From positions 62,001 through 126,000 of the forward strand of contig JAFDYX010000021.1 in assembly GCA_018267215.1 (NCBI GenBank): a stretch of 64,000 bases of DNA. The letters run 5' to 3'. The DNA comes from Bacteroidota bacterium. Its GTDB lineage: Bacteria; Bacteroidota; Bacteroidia; Cytophagales; Cyclobacteriaceae. Below the pieces are notes generated by a model. It saw only the letters and a program-made list of their open reading frames with translations, searched no databases and was not told where the DNA came from. Below, one piece after another: positions 1 to 7,679 of this stretch. The position numbers were made by a program, and so were the translations under genes. Numbering within the stretch: the stretch's first letter is position 1; each line of letters starts with the position of its first letter.

Positions 1-385
1 TATCGGTTACGACAAAATTAATTTGAAGCTTGCCTACCTGACTGGCCAGCCGGGGCGCCATCGTACTGCCCACTATTTTCTGTATTTCATTGGGTCGCTC
101 TAACGAAATAATGACTGGTTGTTTCTTCAAGCCGAAACGCTTGCGAAACAAATCCCACCCGCTGCCTGTTACATTCAGGGTAACAAATTTTGGCAGTGGT
201 GCGGCTATGGCATACTTTTCCCCGTCAAACTCAAACAGTAAAGGAAATTTTATGTTAGTAGCGTATTGTTTGTTGAGCGAATTGAAAATCCAAAACAGTA
301 CCGATGCCAAAACACAAAGTACTACGGCTCTCCAGTTTGTCCGGTCAAAGCGGAAAAGATTTAAGAGGATATTTAAAATTTTCAC
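1..385 (-). CDS. YbbR-like (CdaR-type) protein, 5' part only
   Basis: Partial gene running off the left edge; 128 N-terminal codons are visible. There is no in-frame ATG; the start is a GTG at 385 preceded by AGGAG. The protein begins with a short basic stretch, then one membrane segment (AVVLCVLASVLFWIF, about residues 19-33), then an extracytoplasmic beta-rich part (FPLLFEFDGEKYAIAAPLP, VTLNVTGSGWDLFRKRFG) typical of YbbR-like domains. In Bacteroidota a YbbR-like gene commonly follows yajC, and this one starts 50 nt after the yajC stop on the same strand. In Firmicutes the YbbR protein CdaR modulates a diadenylate cyclase; whether that holds here is unknown. The family call rests on context plus topology. 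Confidence 0.72.
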   Translation of the reverse strand, partial: MKILNILLNLFRFDRTNWRAVVLCVLASVLFWIFNSLNKQYATNIKFPLLFEFDGEKYAIAAPLPKFVTLNVTGSGWDLFRKRFGLKKQPVIISLERPNEIQKIVGSTMAPRLASQVGKLQINFVVTD

Positions 386-434
386 GGCTCCTGCGTGTAC
401 TAAAATACCGAATCGAAGCCTTTATTCAAAAAAA

Positions 435-749
435 CTACTCGGCAGGTTTTTTAGCCGCTGCCGTTTTGGTAGAATCCATGGAGATGGCCGATTTCGAAAA
501 ACGGATGCGCACACCGCGCTCTGCTTCTAAAATAAATGTGTCGCCTTCCAATTCTGCTACACGGCCATGTGCTCCGCCAATGGTAACCACATAGTCTCCT
601 TTTTTAATTTCTTCGCCAAATTTTTTCTGCTCTTTGGCTTTCTTCTGCTGAGGGCGGATCATAAAAAAGTAGAGGATGCCAAACATCAGCACCATCATGA
701 GTGGAAATGCGTAATTGTTAGATTGAGCTTGTAGTAAGATAGAATGCAT
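435..749 (-). CDS. yajC: Preprotein translocase subunit YajC
   Basis: 104 residues, the usual YajC size. One N-terminal membrane segment (YAFPLMMVLMFGILYFFMI) is followed by the family hallmark RPQQKKAKEQKKF and a small beta domain (GDYVVTIGGAHGRVAELEGDTFILEAERGVRIRFSKSAI). YajC associates with SecDF at the inner membrane and assists the Sec translocon; it is accessory and usually dispensable. The start is an ATG at 749. It lies between a DUF1573 lipoprotein and a YbbR-like gene, an order common in Bacteroidota. The C-terminal tail (DSTKTAAAKKPAE) is low in complexity. Confidence 0.95.
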   Translation of the reverse strand: MHSILLQAQSNNYAFPLMMVLMFGILYFFMIRPQQKKAKEQKKFGEEIKKGDYVVTIGGAHGRVAELEGDTFILEAERGVRIRFSKSAISMDSTKTAAAKKPAE

Positions 750-836
750 GGTATTAAAATTTAAGGCGCAAAATTATCCGATTGCCGCCATCCGGCAAAA
801 GGAAACGATCAGGTTATTTATTTTTTAAGAAACGAG

Positions 837-1376
837 TTAGTTAGGTGTCGGGCCATTGGCACCGGTGGACTTGGCGATAACCATCGCTTTAAATTTGATG
901 GTTGTTGTTTTGGGCCAGGTATTAGCCGTAACGGTGATGGTTTTATTTTGTACACCTGTTTTGCCGTGTGTGTCGAACTCAGCCTTTACAAAGCCTGTAC
1001 CGCCAACCGGTATGGGTGTTTTCGTCCAGTCGGGCACCGTACACCCACAACTGGGTTGGGCATTTTGAATGATGAGTGGTGCTTTACCCGTATTTGTTAC
1101 CTGATAGGTGTAGGAAACTTTTTGCCCTTCGTTAACAGTGCCAAAATCGTGGTCGGTCGTACCGAATGAAATCACTGGCAGTGGCCCTTCGGGCATTTTT
1201 TCCGGTTCTGCAGCCACAGCGGGCTGATTGGGGGTGGTGGGAGTGGTGGCGGTTTTATTTCCCTCTAACTGTGTGATGCGGCTTTCTAACTCGGCAATCC
1301 GCTTTTCGGCAGCCCGGTCGCGGCAGCCTGTTAATACCACAGCGATGATGACAGCTATTTTCAGTATGTTTTTCAT
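837..1376 (-). CDS. DUF1573 lipoprotein
   Basis: 179 residues. The N terminus is a lipoprotein signal with lipobox LTGC (Cys at about residue 18), followed by a short coiled coil (EKRIAELESRITQLEG) and a Thr/Pro linker. Residues about 65-170 form a DUF1573 domain, an Ig-like fold related to ASPM/SPD-2/Hydin domains: ISFGTTDHDFGTVNEGQKVSYTYQVTNTG, NAQPSCGCTVPDWTKTPI and FDTHGKTGVQNKTITVTANT are its hallmarks. It is very common in Bacteroidota, is exported and probably anchored in the outer membrane; its biochemical role is not known. It sits 77 nt from ytxH and 87 nt from yajC on the same strand. Confidence 0.9.
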   Translation of the reverse strand: MKNILKIAVIIAVVLTGCRDRAAEKRIAELESRITQLEGNKTATTPTTPNQPAVAAEPEKMPEGPLPVISFGTTDHDFGTVNEGQKVSYTYQVTNTGKAPLIIQNAQPSCGCTVPDWTKTPIPVGGTGFVKAEFDTHGKTGVQNKTITVTANTWPKTTTIKFKAMVIAKSTGANGPTPN

Positions 1377-1453
1377 AATCTTTAATGCTTAGATTTCAAA
1401 AATATGACCCGTGCTTGCGCTTATCAAAACTCGATAGATATTTTAACAATACG

Positions 1454-1762
1454 TTAACTACTTTTTCCGCGGAGTTGCTCCAGCAGCTCGTCCACATCGG
1501 TAAGCAACTGCTGCGCTTTCCCTTTTGTTTCGGAAACTACTTTATGTCCTTTGGATTGCGCTTCGGAAGTAAGCGGGGTTTCTTTTCCGCTCGCCAAGTC
1601 TTCCAGATAGTCTTGCAATAGCTTTTTGTACTTAGACAACTGAAAAGAAAGTTTCTCGCGTGTGTTCGATCCTTTATCGGGGGCATACAAAATTCCCAGA
1701 ATAGCGCCTGCGGCTGCGCCCGCCAAAAAAGCCATTAAAGCATTACTACTTTTCTTTCCCAT
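1454..1762 (-). CDS. YtxH domain-containing small membrane protein
   Basis: 102 residues. The start MGKKSSNALMAFLAGAAAGAILGILYAPDKGSNTREKL shows the YtxH pattern: a glycine/alanine-rich membrane segment (about residues 9-26) followed by LYAPxxG and an amphipathic helical tail (KYKKLLQDYLEDLASG). YtxH-type proteins are related to stress-induced general stress proteins of Firmicutes; molecular function is unknown. The acidic/basic C-terminal helix (GKAQQLLTDVDELLEQL) may form a coiled coil. It lies between nusB and the DUF1573 gene on the same strand, 48 nt downstream of nusB. Confidence 0.85.
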   Translation of the reverse strand: MGKKSSNALMAFLAGAAAGAILGILYAPDKGSNTREKLSFQLSKYKKLLQDYLEDLASGKETPLTSEAQSKGHKVVSETKGKAQQLLTDVDELLEQLRGKSS

Positions 1763-1810
1763 AACAATTTACATTTTTAGAGAACGCAAAGATAAAAAGT
1801 ATTTCCCCAT

Positions 1811-2935
1811 TTATTTGTTGTCCAATAAACCACGTCCGCTCTTTTTCAGCATACCCGATTCTTTCATAGACTTGGAGATCACATCTAATATACCATTGAT
1901 AAACTGACGGCTTTTGGGGGTGCTGTATTCTTTGGTCAGCTCGATGTATTCATTGATGGTAACCTTTACCGGAATATTGGGGAAATGAATCATTTCGGCC
2001 AAGGCCATCTCGATGATGACCCGGTCGGTGAGTGCCAGCCGGTCCACTTCCCAATTGCGCGTATTCTTGGCGATCAGTTCCCGGTAGGGAGATGCGAGGT
2101 TGATGGCGGCATTGAACAGGGTTTCGGTAAACTCGCGGTCTTCATCCCAATTCAATGAAAGTTTTTGCAGTTGCGTCTTATCTCCGGCCAATGATTTGAT
2201 CGTTTTATCAACCATGCTTTTAACAATCTCTTTATCTTCTGCCCAGCGGATGTCTTGCTCATCGAAATAATCGTTGATAACCGTTGTCCCTAAAATAATT
2301 TTTCTGCTGAGGTATTTAATAAATGTTTTTTGGGATTCCTCATCGGGTGTTTTTTCGGCTATGAACTTCTGGTAGGTTTCATTTTCTTTCAGCACATCCC
2401 GATACCAGCCGCGTACTTTGTCCATCCGGTTTTCCCATCCGCTGTTTTCTTTGAGTATTGTTTTTTTTAACTCATCGCTTACCCGCCACGATTTGATCCA
2501 CAGGTGTTGTGCAAAATTTTTACTGTCCACTTTCTTATCGGCTGCCGCCAAGTCGGCCAATGCTACCATTAAACTGATGACACTGTGGTAAAGACTTGCC
2601 AGCTTCTCCATTTCCACCACAATGTTTTTTGCCAAAAAGTTTTGATCTTTTTTGATGGATTGATGGTACAGCGCTAACGCCTTATCTACAGCCTGTGCCA
2701 CAGGGGTATCATCTGTGGTGGCTTTGTCATTTTTTATTTTTTTGTCAAAAAAATGAAGGGCAGCTTTCCGTTGGGTTCGCAGTAATTCTTTGTCCTGCAC
2801 TTCCATGGAGTTCAGGTCGGGGCTGAAGTGCTGCTCGATAAAATCATGTGCCAGTTGCAAGTCTGCTTCTTTACATTGCTGGTAAGCAAATAAACTTTGC
2901 ATGATTTTGATGCGGATGGTACGCCTGTTGAGCAT
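1811..2935 (-). CDS. nusB: Transcription antitermination factor NusB
   Basis: 374 residues from the ATG at 2935 (MLNRRTIRIKIMQSLFAYQQ, the conserved NusB beginning); a TTG 30 nt upstream is less likely. The C-terminal half carries the typical all-helical NusB RNA-binding domain, ending NWEVDRLALTDRVIIEMALAE, IPVKVTINEYIELTKEYS and SRQFINGILDVIS. NusB with NusE (S10) binds boxA RNA in antitermination of rRNA transcription. The protein is more than twice the length of E. coli NusB; Bacteroidota members often carry a long insertion between the N-terminal segment and the core. It is divergent from the ABC exporter gene at 3072. Confidence 0.93.
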   Translation of the reverse strand: MLNRRTIRIKIMQSLFAYQQCKEADLQLAHDFIEQHFSPDLNSMEVQDKELLRTQRKAALHFFDKKIKNDKATTDDTPVAQAVDKALALYHQSIKKDQNFLAKNIVVEMEKLASLYHSVISLMVALADLAAADKKVDSKNFAQHLWIKSWRVSDELKKTILKENSGWENRMDKVRGWYRDVLKENETYQKFIAEKTPDEESQKTFIKYLSRKIILGTTVINDYFDEQDIRWAEDKEIVKSMVDKTIKSLAGDKTQLQKLSLNWDEDREFTETLFNAAINLASPYRELIAKNTRNWEVDRLALTDRVIIEMALAEMIHFPNIPVKVTINEYIELTKEYSTPKSRQFINGILDVISKSMKESGMLKKSGRGLLDNK

Positions 2936-3071
2936 GTGGCAAGAACGTTTTTTTGAAAAGCACAAAATTACGAGGTTAGCCCGAAACGCAAAAAGACTTT
3001 GATGGATATGTGTGTTATTTGCGAACTTACCGCCTCAATTACCCGTTCATGCCATTTGTTGATTTGCCGGA

Positions 3072-4877
3072 ATGAAAGAACTGCTCTATCTCAATAAATA
3101 CCTTTACAAATACAAGTGGTCGCTGATCTGGGGGCTGGTGTTTGTGCTGATCTCCAATGCTTTTCAGATTTTGCCGGCTCAATTAGTGCGGCACTCCATT
3201 AATCTGGTAATTGAAAACATCAACGTGTATCGTTCATTTGCCGGAAGCGCACTACAGCCGGCTTTTTTCTCTGAATTTTCGCACGGTGTTTTAATGTATG
3301 CCTTGCTGATTTTGGCCATGGCCTTGTTGCGCGGAGTGTTTCTTTATTTCGTCAGGCAGACGCTGATCGTAATGAGCCGGCTGGTGGAGTACGATTTAAA
3401 AAATGAAATTTTCGAGCATTACCAATCCCTACCGGTTAGCTTCTATAAGCGAAACAATACGGGCGATTTGATGAACCGCATCAGCGAAGACGTGGGGCGT
3501 GTGCGCATGTACTTGGGGCCTTCTATTATGTATGGCCTGCAGTTGATTTCTCTTTTCGCCATGCTCATTCCTATTATGTACCATGTCAGCCCCAAGCTGA
3601 CTATCTATTCTCTGGTGCCGCTTCCGTTTTTGTCGGTAGGGATTTTTTATGTGAACAATATCATAGAAAAGCGGAGCGAGGAAATCCAGCAGAGCCAGTC
3701 GCGGCTCAGCACGTTTGTGCAAGAAGCTTTTTCGGGCATCCGGGTGCTCAAATCATTTGCCCGCGAGCAGGAGTCGTCTGCTCATTTTGCCCACGCAAGC
3801 GAAGCCTACAAGCGACAGTCTATCCGGCTTACCAAAGTAGATGCTTTGTTTTATCCGGTGGTATCTGCGCTGGTCGGCCTCAGTATTGTGCTTACTGTTT
3901 ATGCGGGAAGTGTTGAGGTAATCAACGGCCGCCTTTCTATTGGCAACATTGCCGAGTTTATCATCTACGTCAATATTTTAACGTGGCCGGTAACTTTGCT
4001 GGGCTGGACAACAAGCCAAGTAAAGCGGGCAGAGGCCTCTCAAAAAAGGATCAACGAATTTTTGCGACAGCAAACAGATATTGTTTCGCACAAAAATGTT
4101 GAGCGCGAAATTTCAGGAGCCATCGAATTTAAAAATGTTTCCTTTACCTACCCCGACACGGGCATTGTGGCCTTGAAGAATATTTCGTTCGCGCTAAAGC
4201 CCGGTGAGTCGTTGGGGATCATCGGCACTACCGGCTCCGGAAAAAGTACGATCGCCAGCTTAGTGTCCAGATTGTACGATACTACCTCGGGGCACATTAC
4301 CGTGGATTCGGTTCCTATTCAAGACTATCACTTGGTCTCTTTGCGCAGGCAAATCGGGGTGGTTCCTCAGGATGTTTTTCTGTTCAGCGATACCATTACC
4401 AACAACATAGGCTTTGGGCTGCCTACGCCAAACGAATCTGTCATTATACAAGCAGCCAAAGATGCTGATGTGTATGAAAACATCCAGGGTTTTCCGCAAG
4501 GGTTTGCCACCCGCGTGGGCGAGCGGGGCATTACATTATCGGGCGGGCAAAAGCAGCGCGTTTCCATTGCCCGCGCCATTGTGCGCGAACCTAAAATCCT
4601 CATTTTGGATGATGCCCTCTCGGCTGTTGATACGAAGACCGAAAACAATATCCTCAACAGCCTGAAAAAAATTATGGCTAACCGCACTACCATTATTATT
4701 TCGCACCGCGTTTCTTCGGCCAAACTGGCCAATCATATTTTAGTAATTGATGACGGTGCCATTGTAGAAGAAGGCACACACGAAAGCCTGCTCGAGCGGG
4801 GCGGTGTTTACAAAGAGTTAGTAGAAAAGCAGGTGTTGGCAGAACAGGCCGAGGAGCCCTCAGAAAATATATCGTAA
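3072..4877 (+). CDS. ABC half-exporter with degenerate Walker B (YheI/BmrC-like)
   Basis: 601 residues. A six-helix type IV exporter membrane domain (about 1-320) is fused to a nucleotide-binding domain. Walker A is GTTGSGKST (about residue 383), the signature is canonical LSGGQKQR (about 489), and the switch histidine is in IIISHRVSS. Walker B reads ILILDDALSAVD, with Asp where the catalytic Glu normally stands. That Asp is the mark of the non-hydrolytic site in heterodimeric exporters such as BmrC/BmrD and TM287/288. The natural partner is the half-exporter at 5658-7430, whose Walker B Glu is intact but whose signature is altered. Substrate is unknown (drug or lipid export is usual). Its 3' end overlaps the convergent barrel gene by 18 nt. 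Confidence 0.93.
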   Translation: MKELLYLNKYLYKYKWSLIWGLVFVLISNAFQILPAQLVRHSINLVIENINVYRSFAGSALQPAFFSEFSHGVLMYALLILAMALLRGVFLYFVRQTLIVMSRLVEYDLKNEIFEHYQSLPVSFYKRNNTGDLMNRISEDVGRVRMYLGPSIMYGLQLISLFAMLIPIMYHVSPKLTIYSLVPLPFLSVGIFYVNNIIEKRSEEIQQSQSRLSTFVQEAFSGIRVLKSFAREQESSAHFAHASEAYKRQSIRLTKVDALFYPVVSALVGLSIVLTVYAGSVEVINGRLSIGNIAEFIIYVNILTWPVTLLGWTTSQVKRAEASQKRINEFLRQQTDIVSHKNVEREISGAIEFKNVSFTYPDTGIVALKNISFALKPGESLGIIGTTGSGKSTIASLVSRLYDTTSGHITVDSVPIQDYHLVSLRRQIGVVPQDVFLFSDTITNNIGFGLPTPNESVIIQAAKDADVYENIQGFPQGFATRVGERGITLSGGQKQRVSIARAIVREPKILILDDALSAVDTKTENNILNSLKKIMANRTTIIISHRVSSAKLANHILVIDDGAIVEEGTHESLLERGGVYKELVEKQVLAEQAEEPSENIS

Positions 4878-5594
4878 CCCTACCCCTCCCTGAAAGCGGT
4901 GGTAGCCGGGGTCAACCAGCGCATCGGTGTACATCTCCACTTCAATAAAGGCAGACACGGGCAATGAAAAATAAGAATATTCAAAACCTGCCAGCACCAC
5001 AGGGCCAAACGTAAAGCGGTTTATGGTAAAGTTGCCAAACCTGTCTTCGCCATACGAGCCCGCTTGCTGGTAATTATATTCGTATTTAATTTGCGTATTG
5101 CGCCATTGCCAGCCGGCTCCGCCATACAGCATCAGCCCTTTTGAAATTTTAGAAGCATCCCACTGGTACAAAAATTTAGCCTCTAAAAATAAATCACTCA
5201 ATACTTTGTGCGAGTAGTAGGTTAATGTTGATTTCTGGCTTGATATGGGATCTGTGCTCAGGGTGTCCCTCTTAGCAAGGCCATTAAAAAGACCCCGGTA
5301 ATATTTGTTGTACAACCCACTGGCGGCCTTGCCCCCATCTACAGCAAACGACCAATGTTTTGACGGATAAAATTTATAAGAGAGGGCAAACGGATCGCCC
5401 ACTTTAAACCCAATGCCCTGATAAGGATATTGGCTGGCTTCAAAAATGGGGCACATTACTTTGGCTTTTCTGTGCGAAACCCGCGGCACAGAAAAACTGC
5501 CGCTTTTAATGCTCTTCCGCACTTGGGCAAGTGAACCCTGACTTAGAAAAAGCCCAAGGATGGAAATGAAAAAGTATGTTTTCGAGAAGTGCAT
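4860..5594 (-). CDS. Outer membrane beta-barrel protein, hypothetical
   Basis: 244 residues from the ATG at 5594 (an upstream TTG at 5621 is possible but gives a poor signal). The signal peptide is MHFSKTYFFISILGLFLSQG followed by SLAQ. The mature part alternates aromatic and small residues in strand-like stretches (GIGFKVGDPFALSYKFYPSKHWSFAVDGG, LFLEAKFLYQWDA, GLMLYGGAGWQW) and ends GGVGLRYIF, a terminal aromatic barrel signature. It resembles small porin-family proteins but no named family is recognised. It lies between the two ABC half-exporters and is transcribed with the second one, 63 nt downstream of it, so it might act in the same export route; that is inference. Confidence 0.75.
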   Translation of the reverse strand: MHFSKTYFFISILGLFLSQGSLAQVRKSIKSGSFSVPRVSHRKAKVMCPIFEASQYPYQGIGFKVGDPFALSYKFYPSKHWSFAVDGGKAASGLYNKYYRGLFNGLAKRDTLSTDPISSQKSTLTYYSHKVLSDLFLEAKFLYQWDASKISKGLMLYGGAGWQWRNTQIKYEYNYQQAGSYGEDRFGNFTINRFTFGPVVLAGFEYSYFSLPVSAFIEVEMYTDALVDPGYHRFQGGVGLRYIF

Positions 5595-5657
5595 TAAAGC
5601 AAAGATAAACCTTTTGCGCAAACGGCTGAATACTGGCGTTTCAATTACCGCCTAACG

Positions 5658-7430
5658 CTACACGGCCTCTTTGTATTGCATTCTGTGCAGTTGGGTGTAA
5701 TATCCGTTTTGGGCAAGCAACTCCTCGTGGCGGCCGGTTTCTTTCATCTCGCCCTTGTCTAATACTATAATTTTATGGGCATGCTGAATGGTGGACAGAC
5801 GGTGGGCTATCACAATGGATGTGCGGTGTTCCATCATCTTGGCAATGGCATTTTGCACCATCTGCTCTGTTTCAGAATCAATGGATGAGGTAGCTTCATC
5901 CAGTACAAGAATTTTCGGATCGTACACGATGGCCCGTATAAACGACAGCAGTTGCCGTTGCCCCATTGAAAGTGTGGCACCCCGTTCCATCACATTAAAA
6001 TCGAGCTGGCCGGGGAGGCGTTCGATAAATTTTTTGGCGCCCACCAACTCTGCGGCATGCCAGATCATGGCATCCGTTACCTCGGTATTTCCCAGCGTAA
6101 TGTTATTTCGAATGGAATCGGAAAACAAAAAAACATCCTGCAGCACCACTCCGATGTGTTTGCGCAAAAAAGCCAGATTATATTCTTTGATATCCACACC
6201 ATCTACTACTATTTCGCCTCGGTTAATTTCATAAAAACGGTTGAGCAAGTTGATGACCGATGATTTGCCTGCACCCGTAGCGCCCACCAGGGCAATGGTT
6301 TCTCCCGGGTTGATTTTCATTGTGAAATCGCGCAGCACATAATTGGCATCGTGGTAAGCAAACCACACATGATTAAAGACCACTTCTCCTTTGATCTGAG
6401 TGGGATTGTGGGTTCCGTTGGCTGACAGGTAATGGGGTTCATTTAACAAATTCATTATCCGCGAAGAACTGACGATACCCATCTGCAATGTATTGTACCG
6501 ATCTGCGATCATACGGATGGGGCGAAAAAAAAGCTGGATGAACATGATGAATGAAATGAGCTTGCCCAGCGTAACTCCCGTTATCACTTCATTGATGGCT
6601 TCTTTAGAACCCCACCATACCAGCAACCCCGTGCCCATGGCCGCAATGATTTCCGCCACCGGAAAATAGACAGAGTAATAAAGTACAGATTTGAGATGGG
6701 CGTGCCGGTGTTCGCGGTTGATCGCTTTAAATTTTTCATATTCTCTTTTCTCTCCTCCAAACAGTTGTACGATGCGCATACCGGTGATGTGCTCTTGCAC
6801 AAAGGCATTTAAGTTCGACACAGCATTGCGCACCTCGTTGAAAGCCACCTTTATTTTTTCTTTGAAGACGTAGGTGGCCAGCAACATCAGCGGTATGGTG
6901 GACAAGCTGATCAGCGCCAGTCGCCAGTCCACATAAAACATAAAGGCGAGGATAAAAAAAATCTGTAACAAGTCGCTGGCCATAGCGGCCAGCCCTTCGC
7001 TAAACACATCGGCCAATGTTTCTACATCCGAAATGATGCGTGTTACCAGCCTGCCGATGGGTGTTTTATCAAAAAAAGGAAGGCGCAGCCCAATCAGGTG
7101 GTTGTATAGTTTTACCCGTATGTCGCGCAAAATAAATTGCGCTATCCGCCCCGAAATGTAGGTGTGCGCATATTGTACCACGGTCTGGATCACCAGTAAA
7201 ACAAGTACCCAAACCATTACCACCACCATGCCGCGGTAGTTGTTATACTGTACGTGGTGGTCTATGGTGTATTGAATCAGCAAGGGGCGCAACGGTGAAA
7301 GAAAGCCCAGCGCCAGCGTTAAAAAAATTACCAGATAAAAACGTGCGCGGTAAGGCCGCACAAACGTCATCAATTGACGAAGTACTTTTAAATCAAGGAT
7401 ATTGCCGCTGCTGACTGCCTCTTTTTCCAT
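5658..7430 (-). CDS. ABC half-exporter with intact Walker B Glu (YheH/BmrD-like)
   Basis: 590 residues, six-helix exporter membrane domain (about 1-320) plus nucleotide-binding domain. Walker A GATGAGKSS (about 380), Walker B ILVLDEATSSID with the catalytic Glu, switch His in IVIAHRLST. The signature is LSMGQRQ, not LSGGQ. The combination of intact Walker B and altered signature complements the gene at 3072 (Asp Walker B, intact signature). Together they would make one hydrolysing and one degenerate site, as in known heterodimeric exporters. The start is the ATG at 7430 (MEKEAVSSGNILDLKVL). Substrate unknown. It is followed on the same strand by the barrel protein. Confidence 0.93.
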   Translation of the reverse strand: MEKEAVSSGNILDLKVLRQLMTFVRPYRARFYLVIFLTLALGFLSPLRPLLIQYTIDHHVQYNNYRGMVVVMVWVLVLLVIQTVVQYAHTYISGRIAQFILRDIRVKLYNHLIGLRLPFFDKTPIGRLVTRIISDVETLADVFSEGLAAMASDLLQIFFILAFMFYVDWRLALISLSTIPLMLLATYVFKEKIKVAFNEVRNAVSNLNAFVQEHITGMRIVQLFGGEKREYEKFKAINREHRHAHLKSVLYYSVYFPVAEIIAAMGTGLLVWWGSKEAINEVITGVTLGKLISFIMFIQLFFRPIRMIADRYNTLQMGIVSSSRIMNLLNEPHYLSANGTHNPTQIKGEVVFNHVWFAYHDANYVLRDFTMKINPGETIALVGATGAGKSSVINLLNRFYEINRGEIVVDGVDIKEYNLAFLRKHIGVVLQDVFLFSDSIRNNITLGNTEVTDAMIWHAAELVGAKKFIERLPGQLDFNVMERGATLSMGQRQLLSFIRAIVYDPKILVLDEATSSIDSETEQMVQNAIAKMMEHRTSIVIAHRLSTIQHAHKIIVLDKGEMKETGRHEELLAQNGYYTQLHRMQYKEAV

Positions 7431-7639
7431 GTGTGTGATAAGCCTGTCCGACTTAAAAAAGTGCGTAAATGTGCGAAAAACAGTTTAGATTTTGTTGAAC
7501 GATTTTTTTGGGAATGAGATTCCATTCATTTAATTGTTATCTGACAATCAAAGGTTTCCGGTGGAGTATGTTATCAATTTGTTAACAGAATGTGAGGAAT
7601 TAATAATCCATTGCAGATAAATGTAGATAGCAATTAATA

Positions 7640-7647
7640 TACTTTTG
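7640..7647 (+). promoter_or_regulatory. Candidate -7 box upstream of the Oar-like receptor gene
   Basis: TACTTTTG matches the Bacteroidota -7 consensus TAnnTTTG and lies 33 nt before the ATG at 7680. The nearest upstream TTG (7611-7613) is 26 nt away, longer than the usual 19-21, so the -33 element is uncertain. Confidence 0.4.
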
Positions 7648-7679
7648 TTGGCAGAACTCTAAAACCTAAACTAATCTCT

